Below, piece after piece: positions 35,438-43,558 of a stretch of DNA of 64,000 nucleotides (position 1 is its first letter; each line of letters opens with the position of its first letter). This DNA comes from Falsiroseomonas frigidaquae (GTDB lineage: Bacteria; Pseudomonadota; Alphaproteobacteria; Acetobacterales; Acetobacteraceae), in NCBI RefSeq assembly GCF_012163145.1, contig NZ_JAAVTX010000008.1, forward strand, positions 186,001-250,000, in the 5' to 3' direction. The translations under genes were made by a program, and so were the position numbers. The notes under the pieces are model-generated. The model saw only the letters and a list, made by a program, of their open reading frames with translations, made no database searches and was not told the origin of the DNA.

Positions 35438-36712
35438 TTAGCCCAGGCCCACCAATCCGCGCGCGTAATCCACCGCGGTGAAGGGCCGCAGATCGGCGGC
35501 CTTCTCGCCCACGCCGACGAAATGCACCGGTAGCCCGATCTCCTGCGCCAGCGCCACCACCACGCCGCCCTTGGCGCTGCCATCCAGCTTGGTGACCGCG
35601 AGGCCCGAAACCGCGACCATGTCCTTGAAGGTCCGCACCTGCTGCAGGGCGTTCTGCCCGGTGGTCGCATCCAGCGTCAGCAGCACCGAATGCGGCGCGG
35701 AGGGGTCGAGCTTGCGGATCACGCGGATGATCTTGGCCAGTTCCTCCATCAGCGCCGATTTGTTGTGCAGCCGGCCGGCGGTGTCGATCAGCAGAAGGTC
35801 CATCCCCTCCGCCCGCGCGCGGGACAGCGCATCATGCGCCAGGCCCGCGGCGTCGGCGCCCATCTTGGCTGGCGCCACCACCGGGCAGCCGGTGCGGTCG
35901 CCCCAGATCTGCAGCTGCTCCACCGCCGCGGCCCGGAAGGTGTCGCCGGCGGCGAACATCACCTTGAGGCCCTGGGCACGGTATTGCTGGCCGAGCTTGG
36001 CGATGGTGGTGGTCTTGCCGGTGCCGTTCACGCCGACCACCAGCACCACATGCGGCGCCAGGTCGCGGCGGATCTCCAGCGGCTTCGCCACGGGGGCCAG
36101 GATCTCCGCGATCGCCTCCGCCAGCGCGGCCTTCACTTCCTCGTCCGAGACCTCCCGGCCGAAGCGGGTCTTCCGGAAACCCTCGACGATGCGGCGCGCG
36201 GCGGCGACGCCGAGATCGGCCGCGATCAACGTATCCTCCAGCTCCTCCAGCGCCGCGTCGTCCAGCCGGCGCTTGCGGAAAACGGTGGTGAGCGCATCGG
36301 TCAGCCGCGCCGTGGAGCGGGACAGGCCGGTCTTGAGGCGGGAGAACCAGCCGCCGGCCGCCGGGGTGGCCGGCTCCGGCTCGCTGCTGGCCAGCGCCTC
36401 ATTCAGCGCCGCGTCGTCATCGGCCGGGGCCAGGAGTTGTTCCGGCCCGGGCATGGGCAGCGCTTCAGGTGCCGGCTCCGGCTGCGGCTGTGGCGACAAC
36501 GTGGTGAAGGGCGCCGGGGTGGCCGGCACCGGCGGCAGCGGCGACACCGGCGGCAGCATGGGCGGCTGCGGTGTCTCGGGCCCCGGCGCGACGGGGATCG
36601 GCGGCTGGGCCGGCGGCGGGGTTACCTGTGCCGGCTCGGGGCTCGGCTCAGGGCTCGGCTGGGGGGCAGGTTCGCGGCCGCGCAGGCGGTCCCAAAATCC
36701 CTTGAGTGCCAT
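35438..36712 (-). CDS. ftsY: signal recognition particle receptor FtsY
   Basis: 424 residues. FtsY is the membrane-peripheral GTPase receptor for SRP and targets ribosome-nascent chains to SecYEG. The first 130 residues are an acidic, Pro-rich A domain with repeats such as PSPEPSPEPAQ. NG domain follows: helical N part (LKTGLSRSTARLTDALTTVF near 135), GTPase P-loop GVNGTGKTTTIAKLGQQ near 220, DTFRAAAVEQLQ (the conserved insertion-box region), DTAGRLHNKSALMEELAKI near 305 and TKLDGSAKGGVVVALAQEIGLP near 385. It follows mtaB by 3 bp on the same strand and ends the dapF-mtaB-ftsY unit. Confidence 0.96.
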   Translation of the reverse strand: MALKGFWDRLRGREPAPQPSPEPSPEPAQVTPPPAQPPIPVAPGPETPQPPMLPPVSPLPPVPATPAPFTTLSPQPQPEPAPEALPMPGPEQLLAPADDDAALNEALASSEPEPATPAAGGWFSRLKTGLSRSTARLTDALTTVFRKRRLDDAALEELEDTLIAADLGVAAARRIVEGFRKTRFGREVSDEEVKAALAEAIAEILAPVAKPLEIRRDLAPHVVLVVGVNGTGKTTTIAKLGQQYRAQGLKVMFAAGDTFRAAAVEQLQIWGDRTGCPVVAPAKMGADAAGLAHDALSRARAEGMDLLLIDTAGRLHNKSALMEELAKIIRVIRKLDPSAPHSVLLTLDATTGQNALQQVRTFKDMVAVSGLAVTKLDGSAKGGVVVALAQEIGLPVHFVGVGEKAADLRPFTAVDYARGLVGLG

Positions 36713-36715
36713 GTG

Positions 36716-37960
36716 TCAGGCCGCCTCCGCGATCAGGCCCCGGTCATCGGCGGCCAGCACCCGCATCGGGCGCAGGCTGCCGGGGGCGGGCGCGTGGCCC
36801 TGCACCCGGACCGGGGCGAATTGTTCGGTATGGCCGCGGCCACCCTGTTCCAGCAGCACAGATTCCACCCGGCCGAGCCGGCTGGCAAACAGCGCCTGGC
36901 GCGCTTCGGCCCCGGCCTGGCGCAGCCGCGCCGCGCGTTCCCGCCGCAGCGCTACCGGAAGCTGCGGCATGCGCGCGGCCGGGGTGCCGGGGCGGGCGGA
37001 GAAGGGGAAGACGTGCAGGAAGCTCAGCCCGGCTTCCGCCACCAGCGCCAGCATCTGCCGGAAATGCGCCTCCTCCTCCGTCGGGAAGCCGGCGATGAGG
37101 TCGGCGCCGAGCGCGATCTCCGGCCGCAGGGCGCGGGCGCGCGCGGCCAGCGCCAAGGCCTCGGCCCGGCTGTGGCGGCGCTTCATGCGCTTCAGCATCA
37201 GGTCCGCGCCATGCTGCAGGGACAGGTGCAGATGCGGCATCAGGCGGGGTTCCTCCGCCAGCAGCCGCCAGAGGTCGTCATCCATCCCGGCCGGGTCCAG
37301 CGAGGAAAGCCGCAGCCGCGGCAGGTCCGGCACCAGCGCCAGCAGCCGCCGCACCATCTGGCCGAGCCGCGGCTGGCCTGGCAGGTCCGGCCCGTAGCTG
37401 GCGATATCGACGCCGGTCAGCACCACCTCCCGGTACCCCTGCGCCACCAGGGCGCGCACCTGCTCCACCACCACGCCGAGCGGGACGGAGCGTGAGGGGC
37501 CGCGGCCATAGGGGATGACGCAGAAGGTGCAGCGGTGGTCGCAGCCCTGCTGCACCTGCACCAGCGCGCGGGCGCGGCCGGCGAATTCTGTAACCGGCAA
37601 AGGTGGCGGCGCCTCGGCCTGCATGATGTCGGGCACCGGGCCGGCCGGCGCATCCGGCGCCCAGGATTCCGGACGCAGCTTCGCCGCATTGCCCAGCACC
37701 CGCGCCACGCCGGGCAGCGCGGCCCAGGCCTCGGGGGCGATCTGCGCGGCGCAGCCTGTGACGATGATGCGGGCCTGCGGCGCCTCCCGCGCCGCGCGGC
37801 GGATCGCCTGGCGGGCCTGGGCCTCGGCCTCCGCCGTCACGGCGCAGGTATTGACGATGATGGTCCGGGCATCATGGCCGGCGGTCTCGGCCAGGCCGCG
37901 CATCGCCTCCGTCTCGTATGCATTCAGGCGGCAGCCGAAATTCAGCGTCCGAACGCTCAT
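36716..37960 (-). CDS. mtaB: tRNA t6A37 methylthiotransferase MtaB
   Basis: 414 residues. MtaB converts t6A37 of tRNA to ms2t6A by radical SAM chemistry with two iron-sulfur clusters. The ATG at 37958-37960 overlaps the dapF stop (ATGA). N-terminal UPF0004 domain with [14 protein letters not shown] (Cys near 10), [16 protein letters not shown] (Cys near 38) and VTGCAAQI (Cys near 72) bind the auxiliary cluster; the radical SAM Cys triad is in [22 protein letters not shown] near 140. [20 protein letters not shown] and [10 protein letters not shown] follow, and the C-terminal region is TRAM-like. MiaB and RimO are alternatives, but the GADLMLKRM and [12 protein letters not shown] forms favour MtaB. 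Confidence 0.9.
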   Translation of the reverse strand: MSVRTLNFGCRLNAYETEAMRGLAETAGHDARTIIVNTCAVTAEAEAQARQAIRRAAREAPQARIIVTGCAAQIAPEAWAALPGVARVLGNAAKLRPESWAPDAPAGPVPDIMQAEAPPPLPVTEFAGRARALVQVQQGCDHRCTFCVIPYGRGPSRSVPLGVVVEQVRALVAQGYREVVLTGVDIASYGPDLPGQPRLGQMVRRLLALVPDLPRLRLSSLDPAGMDDDLWRLLAEEPRLMPHLHLSLQHGADLMLKRMKRRHSRAEALALAARARALRPEIALGADLIAGFPTEEEAHFRQMLALVAEAGLSFLHVFPFSARPGTPAARMPQLPVALRRERAARLRQAGAEARQALFASRLGRVESVLLEQGGRGHTEQFAPVRVQGHAPAPGSLRPMRVLAADDRGLIAEAA

Positions 37961-38784
37961 GCAACAGCCGAATCGGGCAGCGTGCCGGTGAAGGCGGTGG
38001 CGACCGGGCCGGTCATCAGCACATGGCCGTCCGCCCGCCATTCCATGAACAGGTCGCCGCCCGGCATGGTGATGGTGGCGCGCCGCCCGGTCAGCCCGCG
38101 GCGATGCGCGTTCACCATGGCGGCGCAGGCGCCGGAGCCGCAGGCCAGCGTGATGCCCGCCCCGCGTTCCCAGATCACCAGCCGCATATGCTCGGGCGAG
38201 AGAATTTGCGCAAAGCCGATATTGGCGCGGTCGGGGAAGATCGGGTCCGTCTCCAGCCCCGGCCCGATCTCCGCCACCGGCACGCGGTCCAGGTCCGGCA
38301 CGAAGAAGGTGGCGTGCGGGTTGCCCATGGAACACGCGGCCGGGTCCGCCACCTCACCGCGGGCCAGCGGCAGGTGCAGCGTATCCACCTCCCGCGCCAG
38401 CGGCACGTCGCGCCAGCCGAGCCGGGCCAGCCCCATATCGGCGCGCCACAGGCCGCCGGGCAGGCGTTCCACCGGCAGGTCGCCGGCGATGGTCCGCACC
38501 ACCACGCGGTCCGCCCCCGCCTCATCCGCGACGAGGGAGGCGATGCAGCGCGTGGCATTGCCGCAGGCGCCGGCTTCCGACCCATCCGGGTTGCGGATGC
38601 GCATGAAGACATCGGCGCCATCCGTGCCGGGCTCCATGACGATGAACTGGTCGCAGCCGATGCCGAAATGCCGGTCGGCGATGGCGGCCGCACCGGACGG
38701 GGTGATGGGCAGCGGGCGGGCACGCGCATCCAGCACGACGAAGTCGTTGCCCAGGCCGTGCATCTTGCGGAAGGGAATGGTCAC
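37957..38784 (-). CDS. dapF: diaminopimelate epimerase DapF
   Basis: DapF interconverts LL- and meso-diaminopimelate, the step before lysine and peptidoglycan use. The GTG at 38782-38784 gives 275 residues (E. coli 274) with the family N-terminus [15 protein letters not shown]. The two catalytic cysteines appear in [12 protein letters not shown] (near 73) and [13 protein letters not shown] (near 217); [12 protein letters not shown] and [21 protein letters not shown] are also standard. A further upstream start has no family support. Together with dapD and dapE in this window most of the succinylase route is represented. Coupled to mtaB by a four-base overlap. Confidence 0.96.
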   Translation of the reverse strand: MTIPFRKMHGLGNDFVVLDARARPLPITPSGAAAIADRHFGIGCDQFIVMEPGTDGADVFMRIRNPDGSEAGACGNATRCIASLVADEAGADRVVVRTIAGDLPVERLPGGLWRADMGLARLGWRDVPLAREVDTLHLPLARGEVADPAACSMGNPHATFFVPDLDRVPVAEIGPGLETDPIFPDRANIGFAQILSPEHMRLVIWERGAGITLACGSGACAAMVNAHRRGLTGRRATITMPGGDLFMEWRADGHVLMTGPVATAFTGTLPDSAVA

Positions 38785-38927
38785 ACTCCGGATATAGAGC
38801 GCGCGCCAGCCCGGTGAAACCCGCACAGGCCATGCCATCGGCCCGGCTTCACGCGCCGCTCATCCGCCCGTCATCCACCTGACGCGCATCCTGCCTAGCC
38901 TCCGGCGCGACGCAGAAGGCCCCACCC

Positions 38928-40493
38928 ATGACCCTCACCCGCCGGATGATCCTGGCTGCCCCCTTGGCCGCCCCCTTGGCCGGCCCTGCCCTGCTGCCGC
39001 GCGTGGCCGGTGCCCAGGCGGATGCGCGCCCGGTGCTGCGCATCGCCGTGCAGGCGCTGCCGCCGACGCTGGAACCGCTGGAGGCGATCTCCAATGTCGG
39101 GCTGCGGATCACCACCAATGTCTTCGACACGCTCTGGCGCCGCGACTTCCGGGCGGAGGCGGCGCAGGGCGGCCAGCACCTCACCCCCTTCCTGGCCACC
39201 AGCCTGGAACAGCGCGACCCGCTGACCTGGGTCGCCACGCTGCGCGAGGGGGTGCGGATGCAGGATGGCGGGGAGATGACCTCCGCCGACGTGCTCTCCA
39301 CCTTCTCCGCCGAGCGGATGTGGGGCGACCCGGTGCAGACCTTCGAGGGACGGGTGAATTTCGGCCATCTCGCAGGGGTGGAGGCCGATGGGCCGCGCCG
39401 CGTGGTGTTCCGCACGAAGACGCCGGACCCGGTGATGCCGCAGCGGCTCGCGGCCTATGGCGGCTGGATCCACTCCGCCCGCGCCTATGCCGAGGGTGGC
39501 CGCGACGGGCTGCGCACGAAGCCGGTGGGCAGCGGCCCCTATCGCGTGGCGTCCTTCCAGCGCGACCAGCGCGCCGTGCTGGAGAGCCATGACGACTACT
39601 GGCAGGGCCGGCCGCCGGCGAAGCAGGTGGTGTTCACCGTGGTGCCGGAAGCCTCCTCCCGCCTCGCCGGCCTGCAGGCGGGGGATTTCGACCTGGTCAC
39701 CAACCTGCTGCCGGAACAGATCGAGGGCCTGGCCCAGCACCCGACGCTGGAGGGCGTGGATGTGGCGCTCGATTTCGCCCATATCCTCTACTACGACACC
39801 AGCCGCCCGGCGCTGCGCGACCCGCGCGTGCGGCGCGCCCTGAACCATGCAGTGGACACGGAGCTGCTCGGCCGCAGCCTGTGGGGCGAGGCCTTCCGGC
39901 CGATGCGGGCGCTGCAGATCCCGGCCTTCGGCGAGCTTTACGATGCCGATCGCCGTGGCTTCGCGCATGACCCGGACCTGTCCCGCCGCCTGCTGCGGGA
40001 AGCCGGGTACAAGGGCGAGGAAATCGTCATCCGCATCGCCCCCGGCTACTACCTGCAGATGCTTCAGGCGGTGCAGATCGTGCAGCAGATGTGGCTGGCG
40101 GTCGGCGTGAACACCCGGCTGGAAACGCGGGAAAACCTGTCCCTGCTCACCCAGCCCGGCGCCGATATCCGCCCGACCTCCATCGCCTTCCGCTTCCCGG
40201 ACCCGCTGGGCGGCGGCCTCGCGGTGCATCTGGCGGAGGATTACTCGCTGCAGAAGAACGGCTTCTGGCGCCCGGTGCGGTTCAACGAGCTGGTGCGCGC
40301 GCTGCGCCTGGCGAATGACCCCACGGAACGCAAGCGCCTGTGGCTGGCGCTGCTCGATGAGTTCGAGGCGGAGGCGCCGGCGCTGATCCTGTACCCGGTG
40401 CGCGAATACTTCGCCAAACGCCGCGCCATCCAGTGGCAGCATCCGCCGCTGTATTACATGGATTTTCGCGCCACCCAGCTGCAGTTCACCTGA
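38928..40493 (+). CDS. family 5 extracellular solute-binding protein (peptide/nickel type ABC)
   Basis: 521 residues. N-terminus MTLTRRMILAAPLAAPLAG is a Tat-like signal with two arginines and ends near residue 30 (VAGAQA). The mature protein follows the SBP_bac_5 scheme: PVLRIAVQALPPTLEPLEAISNVG, LITNVFDTLWRRDF, FLATSLEQRDPLTWVATLREGVRMQDGGEMTSADVLSTF, KPVGSGPYRVASFQRDQRAVLESHDDYWQ near 205 and LNHAVDTELLGRSLWGEA near 305, which bind oligopeptides, nickel-type complexes or related solutes. The ligand is unknown. It is followed 13 bp later by a metallophosphoesterase and stands alone without membrane subunits. Confidence 0.87.
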   Translation: MTLTRRMILAAPLAAPLAGPALLPRVAGAQADARPVLRIAVQALPPTLEPLEAISNVGLRITTNVFDTLWRRDFRAEAAQGGQHLTPFLATSLEQRDPLTWVATLREGVRMQDGGEMTSADVLSTFSAERMWGDPVQTFEGRVNFGHLAGVEADGPRRVVFRTKTPDPVMPQRLAAYGGWIHSARAYAEGGRDGLRTKPVGSGPYRVASFQRDQRAVLESHDDYWQGRPPAKQVVFTVVPEASSRLAGLQAGDFDLVTNLLPEQIEGLAQHPTLEGVDVALDFAHILYYDTSRPALRDPRVRRALNHAVDTELLGRSLWGEAFRPMRALQIPAFGELYDADRRGFAHDPDLSRRLLREAGYKGEEIVIRIAPGYYLQMLQAVQIVQQMWLAVGVNTRLETRENLSLLTQPGADIRPTSIAFRFPDPLGGGLAVHLAEDYSLQKNGFWRPVRFNELVRALRLANDPTERKRLWLALLDEFEAEAPALILYPVREYFAKRRAIQWQHPPLYYMDFRATQLQFT

Positions 40494-40506
40494 AGGAACC
40501 GCCCGC

Positions 40507-41382
40507 ATGAGCAAGATCGTCTTCCTCTCGGACCTGCATCTCTCGCCGACGCATGGTTTCTTCTGGCAGAACTTCCTGATTGGCTGCGACGTCGCCAATG
40601 CCGACGGGGCGCAGGCGGTGGTCGTCAACGGCGATTTCTGCATCAACGGACCGGACAGCGACGCCGAGATGGACTTCGCCGCCCGCGCCCTGTCGCGCCT
40701 GCGCGGCGAGGTGCTGGCCCTGCCCGGCAACCATGATGTGGGCGACGAGCCGCCCGGCCAGGACCCCAGCCAGATCATCGACCCGCCGCGCCTGGCGCGC
40801 TGGAACGAGGCGTTCGGCGCCGACCGCTTCGTGCTGGACGCCGGCGCCTGGCGCCTGGTTGGCGTTAACGCCCAGCTCTTCGGCTCCGGCCTGGCGGATG
40901 AGGCGGAGCAGACCGCCTGGATGGTTCAGCAGATGGCCACCGCCCAGGGCCGGCCGGTGGCGCTGGTGCTGCACAAGCCGCTGTTCGTCGAACATGCGGA
41001 GGAGGACCAGGCGACCGCCAGCTCCCTCAACCCCGCCCCGCGCGCGGCGCTTCTGCCGCTGCTGCGGCAGGGCGGCGCGCGGATGGTGATCTCGGGCCAT
41101 CTGCACGCCAGCCGCGACCGCGTGGTGGACGGCATCCGCCACCTGTGGCTGCCGGCGCTGGCCTTCCTCGGATCCCCGACCCATGGCGGCATGCCGGCCG
41201 TCGGCGCGGTGGCGGTGGATTTCAGCGAGGCGGAAGCGGTGGTCACGGAAATGCCCTTGCCCGGCGCCGTGCCGCATAACCTGGCCGCGCTGAAGGGCCA
41301 TGGGCGCTACAAATTCCTCCGCGACATGCCGGAATGCCCGCCGGGGACGGAGCAGGCCGTGCTCGGCGACGCGGCCGAGTAG
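40507..41382 (+). CDS. calcineurin-like metallophosphoesterase
   Basis: 291 residues, no signal peptide. Metal-binding motifs of the calcineurin superfamily in order: VFLSDLHLSP (Asp-x-His) at 6-15, VVNGDFCING (Gly-Asp) near 40, LALPGNHDVG (Gly-Asn-His-Asp) near 75, LVLHKPLF near 155 and MVISGHLHASRDRV (GHxH) near 197. The enzyme should be a di-metal phosphodiesterase or phosphatase in the cytosol; the substrate is unknown, the family including cyclic nucleotide phosphodiesterases. An AAGGA ribosome site lies before the ATG. It is 13 bp from the preceding binding protein, suggesting one operon, and an ATP-grasp gene follows. Confidence 0.87.
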   Translation: MSKIVFLSDLHLSPTHGFFWQNFLIGCDVANADGAQAVVVNGDFCINGPDSDAEMDFAARALSRLRGEVLALPGNHDVGDEPPGQDPSQIIDPPRLARWNEAFGADRFVLDAGAWRLVGVNAQLFGSGLADEAEQTAWMVQQMATAQGRPVALVLHKPLFVEHAEEDQATASSLNPAPRAALLPLLRQGGARMVISGHLHASRDRVVDGIRHLWLPALAFLGSPTHGGMPAVGAVAVDFSEAEAVVTEMPLPGAVPHNLAALKGHGRYKFLRDMPECPPGTEQAVLGDAAE

Positions 41383-41469
41383 AAAGCAGATTTCGCGCCA
41401 ACGAGCCTCGACGTAGAGGAAAAATCTTTCTTAGTCGTCCCTATTGCGCCATCGTGGAAAAATCATCTT

Positions 41470-41498
41470 CTCTCGGCGGGAAATCAGCCTTCCGAGAG
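41470..41498 (+). promoter_or_regulatory. hairpin covering the ribosome site of the ATP-grasp gene
   Basis: CTCTCGG (41470-41476) pairs with CCGAGAG (41492-41498) over a 15-nt loop. The right arm includes the GAGAGGG Shine-Dalgarno of the ATG at 41510, so the hairpin would hide it and may control translation. Confidence 0.35.
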
Positions 41499-41509
41499 GG
41501 TCCGCTGCC

Positions 41510-42481
41510 ATGACCAAGGTCCATGTGATCCACGAGAATGACGCCTGGGTGGCGCCGCTGCGCGCTGCCTTCGACAGCCTCGGCACGCCCTTCGAGGAAT
41601 GGTTCCTCGATCGCGGCGTGCTGGACCTGAACCGGCCGCCGCCGGCCGGCGTGTTCTACAACCGGATGAGCGCCTCCTCCCACACCCGCGGGCATGTCTA
41701 TGCGCCGGAATACGCCGGCGCGGTGATCGAGGTGCTGGAGCGGCACAATCGCCCGCTGGTGAATGGCCGCCGGGCGCTGCAGCTCGAACTCTCCAAGGTG
41801 GCGCAGTACCAGGCGCTGTCGATCCACGGCATCCCGGTGCCGGCGACGCTGGCCGTGGTGGGGCGGGAGAACATTCCCGAAGCCGCCGCGAAGCTCGGCT
41901 ACCCGCTGATCCTGAAGCACAACCGGGCCGGCAAGGGCCTCGGCGTGCGCCTGGTCCGCAGCGAGGCCGGGCTGCGGGAGGCGCTGGCCCTGCTCGACAT
42001 CACCACGGATTCGGAGGCGCATCCGCGCGACGGCATCTGGCTGGTGCAGCGCTACATCGAGGCAGCCGAGCCCTTCATCACCCGCGCCGAATTCGTCGGC
42101 GGGCGCTTCCTGTACGCGGTGAAGGTCGATACCTCCGAGGGCTTCGAGCTGTGCCCGGCGGACGCCTGCAATATCGGCGAAGGCGCCGCCTGCCCGGCCG
42201 TGGCACCCACCCATAAGTTCAGCATCCTCGATGGCTTCCAGCACCCGCTGATCCACCGGATGGAAGCCTTCCTGCTGGCCAACAACATCGGCGTCGGCGC
42301 CATCGAATTCATCACCGACATCCACGGCAACAGCTTCGCCTACGACGTCAACACCAACACCAACTACAACGCCGAAGCCGAAGCCCGCGCCGGCCGCACC
42401 GGCCCGCAAACCGGCATGGGCGCCATCGCCGCCCACCTGACCGCGCTGCTGCGACGGGACAGCCTGGCGGCGGCGGCGTAG
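41510..42481 (+). CDS. ATP-grasp family carboxylate-amine ligase (RimK-like)
   Basis: 323 residues. ATP-grasp enzymes join a carboxylate to an amine via acylphosphate. N-terminal alpha/beta part (VHVIHENDAWVAPL, then GVFYNRMSASSHTRGH) precedes the ATP-binding B domain (GYPLILKHNRAGKGLGVRLVRSEAGL near 145, with nucleotide-contacting Lys) and the catalytic C domain (GAIEFITDIHGNSFAYDVNTNTNYNAEAEAR near 285), where the metal-binding E and N residues are in place. Substrate is unknown; RimK-type glutamate ligases, cyanophycin-like or lysine-pathway LysX relatives are possibilities. The start at 41510 is supported by GAGAGGG and by the start of homology. It may belong with the metallophosphoesterase and binding protein upstream, 127 bp away. 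Confidence 0.8.
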   Translation: MTKVHVIHENDAWVAPLRAAFDSLGTPFEEWFLDRGVLDLNRPPPAGVFYNRMSASSHTRGHVYAPEYAGAVIEVLERHNRPLVNGRRALQLELSKVAQYQALSIHGIPVPATLAVVGRENIPEAAAKLGYPLILKHNRAGKGLGVRLVRSEAGLREALALLDITTDSEAHPRDGIWLVQRYIEAAEPFITRAEFVGGRFLYAVKVDTSEGFELCPADACNIGEGAACPAVAPTHKFSILDGFQHPLIHRMEAFLLANNIGVGAIEFITDIHGNSFAYDVNTNTNYNAEAEARAGRTGPQTGMGAIAAHLTALLRRDSLAAAA

Positions 42482-42498
42482 GGCGGCGCTGGTTGGCT

Positions 42499-42590
42499 TG
42501 CAGGAGGGGCGCTGCCCCTCCTGCACCTCCCCGCCAGGGGCCTCGGGCCCCTGGACCGCGAGGCCTTCGAGCAGGAATGGAGAGGGGCCA
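42499..42590 (+). repeat. palindromic element, left copy
   Basis: Contains two strong hairpins: TGCAGGAGGGGC/GCCCCTCCTGCA (12 bp, 3-nt loop) and CAGGGGCC/GGCCCCTG, then a conserved 22-bp end (42569-42590) that is perfectly complementary to 42618-42639. Confidence 0.8.
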
Positions 42591-42617
42591 AGACGACCGC
42601 ATGTTCGGCGGTACGTC

Positions 42618-42708
42618 TGGCCCCTCTCCATTCCTGCTCAAGATTCATGGGTTCAAAGGGCCAAAGCCCTTTGCGGGAGGGTGCAGGGAGGGCAGAGCCC
42701 TCCTTGCA
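42618..42708 (-). repeat. palindromic element, inverted right copy
   Basis: Read on the minus strand it repeats the left copy: a 22-bp identical end, then AAAGGGC/GCCCTTT and GCAAGGAGGGC/GCCCTCCCTGC hairpins. Both stems differ in sequence from the left copy while keeping pairing, i.e. compensatory change. Confidence 0.8.
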
Positions 42709-42892
42709 ATCACCGGCGCCAGCCCCTCGCTTGCGCCCCGGCTGTCGCGCCGCTACAAGCCGCGCTCCGCGTGTCATGGCCTCTGGTTGGGCATGCCTGG
42801 CCGCGGATACGTGTCCCTGCCGCATGGTGCGGTCTGGTCCTTCGAGAGGGGGGCTGGGGTGAGGTGGGACCGGCCAGACCTTGGAGGTCCAA

Positions 42893-43099
42893 ATGCCCAA
42901 GATGAAGACCAAGTCCAGCGTGAAGAAGCGCTTCACGTTGACGGCGTCCGGCCGCGTCAAGGCCGGCGTTGGCAACAAGCGCCACATGCTGACGGCGAAG
43001 ACGAACAAGATGAAGCGGCAGAACCGTGGCACCTTCCTGCTCCCGAAGCAGGACAGCGACACGGTGAAGCAGTGGATGCCTTACGGTTCGAGCCGGTAA
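42893..43099 (+). CDS. rpmI: 50S ribosomal protein L35
   Basis: 68 residues from the ATG at 42893, 5 nt after GGAGG; a few codons of upstream frame are leader. The sequence [22 protein letters not shown] then [23 protein letters not shown] and PYGSSR is typical of L35 in length and basic content. It precedes rplT by 15 bp. In many bacteria infC stands before rpmI; here no infC is adjacent. The pair is read with pheS and pheT downstream. Confidence 0.97.
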   Translation: MPKMKTKSSVKKRFTLTASGRVKAGVGNKRHMLTAKTNKMKRQNRGTFLLPKQDSDTVKQWMPYGSSR

Positions 43100-43114
43100 G
43101 GGAGGATCTGAACC

Positions 43115-43480
43115 ATGGCACGTGTGAAGCGGGGCGTAACCAAGCACGCCCGTCACAAGAAGATCCTCAAGCTCGCCAAGGGCTATGTCGGTCGGTCCTC
43201 TACCGCCTATCGCCCCGCTCTGGAGCGGGTCGAGAAGGCGCTGCAGTATGCCTATCGCGACCGTCGCAACAAGAAGCGTGACTTCCGCGGGTTGTGGATC
43301 CAGCGCATCAATGCCGCGGTCCGCGAGCACGGCATCACCTATTCCCGCTTCATGGCGGGCATCAAGGCGGCGAACATCGAGATCGACCGCAAGATGCTGG
43401 CGGCGCTGGCCTTCGACGACGCGGCAGGTTTTGCGGCCATCGTCGAGAAGGCGAAGGGCGCCCTCCCCGCGCAGGCCTGA
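43115..43480 (+). CDS. rplT: 50S ribosomal protein L20
   Basis: 121 residues. L20 binds 23S rRNA early in assembly. The N-terminal [28 protein letters not shown] is basic and extended, and the C-terminal globular part [38 protein letters not shown] is standard. A GGAGG ribosome site lies 9 nt before the ATG. It is second in rpmI-rplT, followed by a short gap with a hairpin and T-run (43515-43540) before pheS. Confidence 0.97.
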   Translation: MARVKRGVTKHARHKKILKLAKGYVGRSSTAYRPALERVEKALQYAYRDRRNKKRDFRGLWIQRINAAVREHGITYSRFMAGIKAANIEIDRKMLAALAFDDAAGFAAIVEKAKGALPAQA

Positions 43481-43514
43481 ACCTTTCGGGTTCGGACTGA
43501 GACTGACACAGGAG

Positions 43515-43540
43515 GGCCGTCCCGCAGGGGGCGGCCTTTT
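43515..43540 (+). terminator. hairpin with T-run between rplT and pheS (terminator or attenuator)
   Basis: GGCCG (43515-43519) and CGGCC (43532-43536) with inner CCC/GGG pairing, followed by four T. It lies 19 bp before pheS, so partial termination that separates ribosomal and synthetase expression is likely; no leader peptide rich in Phe is visible. Confidence 0.6.
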
Positions 43541-43558
43541 CCGTATCCGGATGCTGGC

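Larger units (their letters stand above)
42482..42892. other. 411-bp non-coding gap with two palindromic elements, leader of rpmI
   Basis: No protein gene is credible here. From left to right it holds an element of about 92 bp (42499-42590), a 27-bp spacer, the same element inverted (42618-42708), and then 180 bp leading to rpmI. The last part contains GGTCTGG (about 42831) able to pair with CCAGACC near 42875, just before the ribosome site GGAGG (42883-42887). Ribosomal-protein leader control is possible. Confidence 0.5.

Noticed and set aside
42482-42892. Small open frames in the gap before rpmI
   Set aside because: All are inside the palindromic elements or run on from the ATP-grasp and rpmI genes; no ribosome sites or recognisable products.
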